A DNA stretch of 64,000 nucleotides. Origin: Dillenia suffruticosa (Eukaryota; Streptophyta; Magnoliopsida; Dilleniales; Dilleniaceae). Numbering within the stretch: position 1 is the stretch's first letter; every line of letters begins with the position of its first letter. The position numbers were made by a program, and so were the translations under genes. The stretch lies in assembly GCA_033439265.1 (NCBI GenBank), contig JAVTVX010000027.1, forward strand, positions 11,547,001 through 11,611,000, written 5' to 3'. This document shows positions 56,578-64,000 of this stretch, piece by piece. Below the pieces are notes generated by a model. It did not search any database and was not told the origin of the DNA. It saw only the letters and a list, made by a program, of their open reading frames with translations.

Positions 56578-57150
56578 TCTCGCTGAACTAACGAACTGAA
56601 CAATTCTGTAAGGATTAAAGGCTCTATTGGATAATGTCAAAAGCCACCGGGAAGAGGAACTCTACAGCATCCTCTGGGCCTACAGAACAACATCTTGGAG
56701 GGCTACGGGAGAAACACCCTTTACTTTAACATATGGCTGTGAAGTAGTGATATTAGTAGAAATGGACATCCATTCACTTCGAATAGATCAATATGAGTAC
56801 AAGCGGAATGAGCTAGCATTATGCAAATGGTTAGACCTTCTCCTTGCACTATGAGAAACCACGTCTATTCAAATGACCTTATCAACAATAGATGGCGCGA
56901 TACCACAATAGGTAGGTCAGGACTAGAATGTTTAAAGCCAGTGATCTGGTGTTAAAAAAGGTAAAGGCCATCGGATAGCCTCAACCAGAGGAAAAACTAA
57001 CACCCAATTGGAAATGGTCTTATTCGATATGCTCAGAAATTTGATTGGGGAGATATTGTCTCAATCGCTCTTGCCTAGAACTTGGAACTCTGAAAACTTA
57101 CGCATCTATTATCAATAATGATTGTCACCCTCCCATAGAAACACAATATG
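56578..57150 (+). pseudogene. Tat-like gypsy integrase (second part)
   Basis: The text resumes LAELTN, LKALLDNVKSHREEELYSILWAYRTTSWRATGETPFTLTYGCEVVILVEM. This includes the W-A-Y-R-T-T ... T-P-F-x-L-T-Y-G signature of gypsy integrases just after the catalytic Glu (here GLAELTN for GQTEVTN). Later fragments (LIGEILSQSLLPRTWNSENLRIYYQ) reach the usual end of pol near 57120. Stops at several places. Confidence 0.85.
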
Positions 57151-57270
57151 TTCTATATCTAGTCAAACAGTAAAGTAAGATCTCTGTGGTCCTCTATCTC
57201 TACATTGACCTATCTATTGACTGATCTGTTTTAATATCTATACCGAACGTAGTGTGTTTGAATATTGTAC

Positions 57271-57600
57271 CAAATGTAGCGTGTCATCAATTAGGGATAT
57301 ATCTTTTAGATAAGTAGACATGGCCCATCTTATCGTTTGAACTCCAGCGTTTGAATATCTTACCGAACATACCGTGTCGTCATTAGGGTTATATCTCCCC
57401 GACGGGTAGACATGGCCATCTTATTGCTTGAACTCTCACGATAAAATATTTTACTAAATATTGCATGTTGACAATAAAGGATAAAGCTCCCCAACGGGTA
57501 GACACAAATTGTCCTATCATTTGAACTCTTGCAATCGAATATCATACTAAACGAAAGTATCGACATCCCTGATGGGTAGACATGGCTCGTACTCATGATC
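57271..57600 (+). repeat. 92-93 bp tandem repeats in the Tat-like 3' region
   Basis: Units start near 57272, 57365, 57457 and 57549 (the last one partial). Each carries TTTGAATATYWTACYRAA, then GTGTC-type text, a TCCCCRACGGGTAGACATGG block and TYATYRTTTGAACTC. A partial unit may precede 57272. Tandem repeats between pol and the 3' LTR are a known habit of Tat/Ogre elements. The minus frame 57360-57602 is a by-product. Confidence 0.8.
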
Positions 57601-58126
57601 AAAATCTTAAGTTAATAGACACTTAAGCGTACTAATGAGCATGCCAATTGAGCGATTCAGATATGCTGAAAAGTATTGTTATGTTTTACATCGTAGCTAC
57701 AAGACAATATACAGTAAAATTTTCAAGAAAGAAAAACAAGAAATTTATTTGTCAATATTATCACAAGACCGAGCAGATACAAACAAAACGAGAAGTGCAA
57801 GGCAAAAGAGATATCATACAGTTAGAAAAAGTTACAAAATTTTTTTACAAGAGAAGTCGGAAAAGACTTTGAAAGGGTAAAAGCGATGTAAGAGATAGAA
57901 AAGATGTATCAAGTTTCGCACATTCTCCATCATTTTGCCTCTTCCAATCTCCCAACTCCTCTTATCGCCTGATCTGAAAAAGGTTAAGAAAGAATCCTCA
58001 ATCACCTATTGCACGACAAAATTAAATCTTTATCGTGACGATAACTTTTATTGTCGGTGACCTTTAATGACGGTTTCTTATACCCTGTAGAGACGTTTTT
58101 GACAAAATTATATGGAAATATATAAA
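57601..58126 (+). other. Non-coding remainder of the Tat-like 3' region
   Basis: No coding text. The frames at 57635-57880 and 57648-57872 are Lys-rich and unsupported. No 3' LTR of the Tat-like element is recognisable before the SIRE-like LTR begins. Confidence 0.4.
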
Positions 58127-60139
58127 TGTTGACCTAGTAAAGTTTTGATAATCATAGATTAAAAGAAAAATTGTTCAAAAAAATAAGAAAAATAGTTAGA
58201 AAATTCAGAAGACTGCAGTCCATGTTGACCTAGTTAGAAAACACATCGACCTGCATAGCAGGTCTACCAATTGCAAGTACTTTGTCTACCAATTGATGAT
58301 ATTCATACATACATATCGACCTGTTTGTTATTCTTGTCGACCTGAGTTAAATGATTTCTAAAAAACAAGTGTTTGAACACTTTGACCAACACAAGTATAC
58401 ATTGACCTAAACAATGAATGTCTTATAGATCAGACATTTCAATACATCGACTTGAGCACAAATCTTGTCGACATGAAACTATAGGAATAGTGACATATCG
58501 ACCAATTCATTCTAAGCACATCGACCAATTTCACTTATGAATAGTAATACATCAACCTGTTTTCTAAAAATACATCAACCTAATTTGTAACACATCAACC
58601 TAAACAGTGTTATGTGGACCAATTTTTAACACCATATCGACCAATTTAATATTTGAATTGGAACACATCAACCAGAGTGGTTAGCACATTAACCTGTTAG
58701 TCCTTGACTTTGAAACACACACATCAACCCGTCACTATACTTGTCGACCTAGTCCAAACACATCAACCAATTCATCACATTTGGTCCACCAATTCCACAA
58801 ATGAATAGTGACGCATCAACCCATGATGAGCACATGTCGACCCGTCCATTTTGCTTCCAAAATATATATATATCGACACATTAAAAGCCTTGTCAACTTG
58901 TAGAAACACATCAACCAACTAATTTATCCAGGTCCACCAATTTTCTGTTGCATAGTAACATGTCTATGTATGCTATAATACCTATAGACCTGATGTCCGT
59001 TTGCTCATTAAAACGCACATCAACCTACTTTTAGACTTGTCAACATAACATATTTATAGCGACCAAGTAACTGGCAAATGTCGACCGATTCTCTACCAGA
59101 ATAGGAATATGTCGATGCACTTAAATGACTAGTTAAACCTAACCTTCACTAAGTCTCAAACATCACACATTAATATGGCTGAAAACTTGTCGACACACAT
59201 ATACATATCGACCAATTCAAAAACATGTGCCCACCTATTGTATTTTGAATAGTGTCTTGTCGACCTAAGTAGGAATCTTGTCGACCTGTTTTAATGAAAA
59301 TATACTATGAAATGTTTGAATTTAGGTCGATATCCATGTTAATGAGGTCGACCTATGTGTATTAGAAATCAGATCTACGAAACAAATTTGAACTTAACGA
59401 ACTCCTTATTTCTTCGATTTCTGAAATGTTTCCCCTTCAATGAAAGCGATCGTTCAAATGTAGCGCTAGTGTGTTCTGATTGGCTTATTCAAAAGAGGTG
59501 CCAGTACGAAGCTTCAACGCGAATGAAGGAATAGTGACAGAGCTTTAATGGCGGAGAATAAATGTTCAATATTCGGATGTAACAATCACCACCAACGCTC
59601 AACGGATCTATTCAACAGCTCAGTAAATACTGAGGAGTAAAAAATAAAGAGGGTGATAAAACGGAAATTGAATGCGCTATTGAATACCCTGTAAAATCCT
59701 CATTGTGCACTTTGAAATTTCTCAACTACCTTAAGTGTTCTGTTAATTCTTACATTGTCAAATCAGAATAAAGCAAGCGTCAACTCTTGACATTTGTTTC
59801 TTAGATTATTATGAGTGTCTAAGATTAAGGAGTGAGTGTCATTGCCTTAAATCTAAAAAAGTCAAATTCAATCTAAATGAGATTGAATTGAAATATTCTG
59901 ACGAAACATTGTACAAGGTTAAACTTGAACCTGTAATCAAGTTTGTAATATAAACAATTAGTGAAAAATCCAAGGGGAGTCTGGGAGTGGACGTACACCG
60001 ATTTTGATGGAGTTACTATAAAAATTTCTTGTGTCTTGTTTCATTAAATTTTTGTTTACTGTTATCTTATTTTAAATTTTCAAAAAATCACAAAAAATCC
60101 ATATTAAACTATTCATCCCTCTCCTCTAGTTGAATAACA
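58127..60139 (+). repeat. 5' LTR of SIRE-like element 2, with GTCGAC-type motif array
   Basis: It starts TGTTGACCTAGTAAAG and ends CCTCTAGTTGAATAACA (2,013 bp). About 58220-59370 is an array of short words built on TCGACCTG / TCGACCAATT (for example CATCGACCTG, GTCGACATG, TATCGACCAATTC, CATCAACC) with 10-40 bp of unrelated sequence between. Near 60100 CTATTCATCCCTCTCCTCTAG matches the end of element 1's LTR. An inverted partial copy lies at 30272-31313. Confidence 0.9.
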
Positions 60140-60141
60140 AT

Positions 60142-60153
60142 TGGTATCAGAGC
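60142..60153 (+). other. Primer-binding site of SIRE-like element 2
   Basis: It reads TGGTATCAGAGC, a full match to the initiator tRNA-Met type site, two bases after the LTR end. Confidence 0.9.
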
Positions 60154-60198
60154 GAGTATATTGTCAGAAAACTTAACAGCTTAACACCAAAGATCCAA

Positions 60199-61680
60199 AT
60201 GGCAATCAATGGAGATAACATACCAATTGAACCTTGCTCAACAAACCGTGCACCATTCTTCAATGGAAGCAACTTCAGTTACTGAAAGCAAAGAATGCAC
60301 AATTTCATAATTGCACATGACCTGAATGCATGGGAAATAATCGAAGAAGGAGTCGAATTCTCTACAGAAGAAATAAATGGAGTGTGCGTGCCAGTCAAAT
60401 TGAAAAATATAACTGTGGAACAGAAGAAAACATATCAAGGCAACTGTAAAACTATCAATCTTCTTCACCTTGCACTTAGCGTCAATGAATACAATCAAGT
60501 CTCATCATGCATAACAACAAAGGAAATTTTGGAAAGGCTCGAAACTACCTATGAAGGGATTGATCAAGTTCGCAAGAGCAAGATCAGACTGTTGAAGTAG
60601 GAATATGAAGTTTTCAAAATGAAAGATGGAGAAACAATCAGTGAAATGATCACAAAATTTAACAAGGTAACTAATTAGATAAGATTACCGGGAAAAAGAA
60701 TTCCTCAAGAAGATATGGTGGACAAAATTCTGAGAAGTCTACCAAAGTCATGGAAGTCCAAGGTTACAATAATTGAGGAATCCAAAAATCTTGAGACTCT
60801 GACAATGGATGAGCTTGTGGGATCTTTGATAACACATGAGATGAAACTGAACGTAAAGAAGCCTACCAAAGAAGAAAGAGATAAAGGAGTAGCATTAAGG
60901 GCTGATAATGAGGAAAGCATACCAAACTCAAAAGAAGAAGAGGATGAAGAGGATGAAGAAGATGAAACTCTTATGGCAAGAAAATTCAGAAAGTTCATGA
61001 TGAAGAGAAGGAACAAAAACAAATCTTTCTTCAAAAAGCCAGAAAAGAAGAAAGAAATCAAATGTTTTGAATGCAAAAAGTTAGGGCATATGAAAGCGGA
61101 CTATCCTTCTCTCAAAAAGGTTGAAAAGAAATACAAAAAAGACAGAAAAGAGAAGAAAAAGAAAAAGTTACTGGCTGCATGGAGGATGAAGACTCAATCT
61201 CAAGTGATGAAGAGCAAAATGAGGAACAAGCCAATGTATGTTTCATGGCAAAAGAAGAACTTTCAGACAGTGAGGTAAACTCTACACTCTATTCATTCTG
61301 TTTTGAATCTGAAAATGATTTTACTATCACTGAATTACGTGAGACTCTACTAGAGTCACTAAAAGAATTAAAAAGATTAAAAATAAAAAATAATTTGCTA
61401 AAGAAAGAACTAGCTGAAAATGTCATAATATTAGAAAATTAAAAAAATGAAGTAAATGAGTTAAAAAGGAAAAATGCTAAATCAAATCTGTACATTGAAG
61501 AACTTGAAAAGACATTGAATGATAATCGTTTAGAGAAAGACAATGATACTCTAGCAAATGAATATATGCTTTTAAAGAAAAAATTGGGTGAATGAAAAGA
61601 AAAGAAGCATAGGCAAAATATTATACTAATGAAATTTATTCAAGATCAAGAAAAGTTTGATGTCATGCTAGAAGCATAAA
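60199..61680 (+). pseudogene. SIRE-like gag of element 2
   Basis: It starts at ATG 60199 (MAINGDNIPIEPCSTNRAPFFNGSNFSY, then a stop where Trp is expected), 46 bp after the primer site. The capsid continues KQRMHNFIIAHDLNAWEIIEEGVEFS, NLLHLALSVNEYNQVSSCITTKEILERL, DGETISEMITKF and EDMVDKILRSLPKSWKSKVTIIEES. A zinc knuckle CFECKKLGHMKADY (last Cys changed to Tyr) and a Lys/Glu-rich stretch follow. After a frame change come acidic text (ISSDEEQNEEQANVCFMA) and a coiled coil (61330-61620). Five or more lesions. Confidence 0.88.
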
Positions 61681-62030
61681 GAGTGTATTTGATAAAGTCG
61701 GTTTAGGATACAACCCAAACCAAACATAAAAGAAGTTATATAAATTTTTTGTGCCTTGTTCTGAGAATGCCAAATCACAAAGATGTCACGTGTCTGAAAA
61801 TTGGACATAAATCAGAAGCATGCAAATTAAGAAACCCAATTTTAGACTATACTAGAAATCGAAGTATGATTAATGGATACTGTACTTACTGCAAGAAGAA
61901 TGGAAACTCAATTTACTGTTGTTGGTTCCTAAACTCCTTAAGAATAACTTTAAAATGGATCCCCCAAGATAAATTTAAACCTAACTCAGCCGAAGCTAAA
62001 AAGATATGGGTACCAAAGACAAAAGTGTGA
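61681..62030 (+). pseudogene. SIRE-like gag end with zinc knuckles, element 2
   Basis: The text CLKIGHKSEACKLRNP and GYCTYCKKNGNSIYCCWFLNSLR contains two decayed knuckles (the His of the second has become Asn), then KWIPQDKFKPN and IWVPKTKV, the normal run into protease. It is the same layout as 23993-24310 of element 1. Confidence 0.8.
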
Positions 62031-62049
62031 TTGTTCTTTGTTGTAGATG

Positions 62050-62415
62050 TGTTTAAAATTTAGAGAATCTTCTGGGAAGTCTGTATAGTGCATAAATAGT
62101 GGTTGCTCAAGACACATGACTAGAGATGCATTAAAATTCTCTTACCTTGAAAGCAAGAAAGGAGAAACGGTTGCATTTGGAGATAATTCAAAGGGAAAAG
62201 TTGTCGGCATAGGCAACATAAGAGGTAAGTTCTTTGAATCTCAGATTCAAAATGTGCTCCTTGTTTCTGAACTAAGATTTAGCTTATTAAGTGTTAGTCA
62301 TTTGTGTGACAAAGTTTATTCAGTATTGTTTGAGCTTGATGCATGTTCAATTATTGACAAATCCTCTGGCTCCATAAAATTTATTGGTCACAGAAATATT
62401 TATAATTTGATTTAA
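62050..62415 (+). pseudogene. SIRE-like aspartic protease, element 2
   Basis: The text before MTRDALKFSYLESKKGE reads CINSGCSRH, so the catalytic Asp of DSGCSRH has become Asn; this protease would be inactive even if translated. Downstream VAFGDNSKGKVVGIGNI, NVLLVSELRFSLLSVSHLCDK and IYNLI are well conserved with element 1. Confidence 0.88.
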
Positions 62416-63560
62416 ATCACTTAGAAATCTCAAATGAATCTTACTTAGTTGTTGTAAACAAGAATCCATCATGGTTGTGGCACAGAAGATTAGGACATGC
62501 AAGCATGGACACAAGTGTGATGTATGTATGAAAGGAAAACAAGTCAAAACTTCTTTTAAATTGAAAAATTATATGTCAATAGGAAATCCATTAGAACTTC
62601 TTCATATTGACTTGTTTGCGCCAACTAAAACACAAAATTTAGGCGAAAAAAATTATGTGTTTGTAATCATTGATGATTACTCTAAATTCACATGGATTTT
62701 GTTTCTTGCCAAAAAGGAAGAAACTAGTGAAGTATTCATAAAATTATGCAAGAAAATTCAAAATGAGAAGCGAATGTCCATTAAGTGGATTAGAAGTAAT
62801 CATGGCAAGGAGTTTGAAAACAAATCTATGGATGATTTCTTCAGTCATTATGGTATTGACCATAATTTCTCAGCCCTAAAATACCCCAACAAAATGGGGT
62901 GGTAGAAAAGAAAAATAGAACTATTCAAAAAATGGCTAGGACAATGCTTTGTAACAATAACTTACCCAAGTTCTTTTAGGTCGAGGATATGAGCACTACA
63001 TGCTACATTTTGAATAAAATACAAGTAAGACCAATTCTAAAGAAAATTTCGTATGAACTTTATAAAGGAAGGAAACCAAATATAACATACTTTAAGGTGT
63101 TTGGATACAAATGTTTTGTATTAAATAATGGAAAAGAAGTATTATGAAAATTTGATATTAAAAGTGGTGAAGAAACTTTCTTAAACTATTTATTGGCAAG
63201 CAAAGCTTACAGAGTATACAACAAAAGAACCATGATAGTAAATAAGTCAATTCAAGTAGAGTTTGATAAAGAAAATGATTTCAATCAAAGAAAGTTGGAT
63301 GATGAAGGAGTGTTTGAGAGATTAAATAAAATAAATCTGTCTGATGAAGCAAGCAATCATAAAGAAGAGTCAAATGAACTCACGGTGCAGGAGGAATGAA
63401 ATGAAACTCAGCAAGAATAAGAGATCAAATACCCTCAGATTAGGAAAGATGTAAATCTAGAAAATATAATTGGGAATATTAGTTTAGGAGTTAGAACAAT
63501 ATCTTCACACCAAAACCAATATGAGTATGTAGCTTTTATCTCTCAAAATTAACCCAAAAA
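62416..63560 (+). pseudogene. SIRE-like integrase, element 2
   Basis: WLWHRRLGHASMDTS (zinc-domain His pair) is followed almost at once by CDVCMKGKQVKTSF, so the ~30 residues normally between the HH and CC pairs are deleted with a frame change. The core has LLHIDLFAPTK (Asp), WIRSNHGKEFE (second catalytic Asp changed to Asn) and VVEKKNRTIQKMART (Glu, in another frame). The C-terminal region runs through GRKPNITYFKVFGYKCF, SKAYRVYNKRTMIVNKSIQVEFD to a Glu-rich linker. Not functional. Confidence 0.88.
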
Positions 63561-64000
63561 TGTGGTTGAAACTTTAGGAGATGAACATTGGATAATGGCA
63601 ATACAAGATGAGTTAAATCAGTTTGAGAGGAACAAAGTAAGGAATCTAATTCTGAGACCTACAAATCAATTAGTGATCGGAACCGTATGGGTTTTCAGAG
63701 ATAACCTTGATGAATTTGACATAATCACAAGAAACATAACAAGATTAGTGGTCAAAGGTTACAGTTAAGCGGAAGGAATTGATTATGATGAAACTTATAC
63801 ACTAGTAGCAAGATTAGAAGTAATAAGAATGTTGCTTGCTTTTTCTTATTTTATGGATTTTAAGTTTTACCAAATGGATATCAAAAGTGCATTTCTGAAT
63901 AGTTATTTGAATGAGACAGTATATGTTAAACAATCTCCTGGATTTGAAAATCTAAAATACCCCGAATCTATTTACACATTAACCAAAGCCTTGTGTAGTC
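63561..64000 (+). pseudogene. SIRE-like reverse transcriptase start, element 2, cut by window edge
   Basis: VETLGDEHWIMAIQDELNQFERNKVRNLI, VIGTVWVFRDNLDEFDIITRN, RLVVKGYS, a stop, then GIDYDETYTLVARLEVIRMLLAFSYFMDFKFYQMDIKSAFLNSYLNETVYVKQSPGFENLKYPESIYTLTKAL. This is the copia RT finger and palm entry (the first catalytic Asp is in YQMDIKSAFLN). The YVDD site would lie beyond the edge. Confidence 0.88.

Larger units (their letters stand above)
58127..64000 (+). mobile_element. SIRE/Maximus-like Ty1/copia element 2, runs off the right edge
   Basis: It has a 5' LTR (58127-60139), primer-binding site, gag, protease, integrase and start of RT in copia order on the plus strand. Residue text is close to element 1 (for example gag MAINGD versus MALNGD, integrase KKEE runs, RT entry LNQFERN). 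Stops and small deletions occur throughout, so it is inactive as read. The five bases before the LTR are ATAAA; the matching duplication lies outside the window. Confidence 0.9.

Noticed and set aside
58220..59370. CRISPR-like look: short words at regular-seeming gaps
   Set aside because: Gaps are irregular, words vary and occur in both orientations, they lie inside an LTR, and the DNA is plant nuclear.

Overview
The window looks like nuclear DNA of a flowering plant. It is AT-rich, its host gene has introns, and almost everything else is retrotransposon sequence of plant lineages: Ty1/copia including SIRE/Maximus-like elements, Ty3/gypsy of Tekay/Del-like and Tat-like type, a LINE, and a CACTA-type DNA transposon. 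I cannot name the species. I see no bacterial-style operon, CRISPR array, rRNA or tRNA gene.

Layout. 1-4556 is a decayed Tekay-like gypsy element on the minus strand (gag, protease, RT, RNase H, start of integrase). A 698-bp CACTA-type element sits inside its RNase H, and a 314-bp intron-like segment lies between gag and protease. Its leader and LTR-like DNA follow from 4557. 7957-9104 is the 3' end of a short-LTR copia element, abutting 9105-10124, an LTR plus non-coding leader (copy A of a small family). 10778-15828 is a structurally complete copia element with GAAAT target duplications but several stops. 16330-17690 is copy B of the small family, in the opposite orientation to A. 17903-19850 is a dispersed repeat R with a doubtful gag-like ORF. 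19851-27084 is a SIRE-like copia element (minus) with about 1.7-kb LTRs, a large RT-RNase H deletion and a 5' LTR cut short by a second copy of R (27081-28399). 28400-32765 is an old plus-strand copia remnant carrying two later insertions: a solo LTR with AATGT duplications and an inverted piece of a SIRE-like LTR.

34444-38421 (minus) is the only host gene I can support. It is a three-exon wall-associated receptor kinase-like gene most like WAKL14, with intact reading frame and splice sites and a predicted product of 698 residues. Its upstream side (38.4-43.8 kb) is AT-rich non-coding DNA with microsatellites and one inverted-repeat element.

43790-47110 is a decayed LINE (minus). 47827-48057 is a copia protease scrap. 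About 49600-58126 is a decayed Tat-like gypsy element (plus) with little or no gag, a 3.36-kb solo LTR splitting its integrase, and 92-bp tandem repeats after pol. 58127 to the right edge is a second SIRE-like copia element (plus), leaving the window in RT.

The genes do not form a pathway. The window is one receptor kinase gene in a nest of retroelements, and target duplications and interruptions give a partial insertion order. I found no convincing undescribed functional system. The most unusual signals are the intron-like segment in the gypsy element and the two different CpG-containing short-motif arrays in the SIRE-like LTRs.
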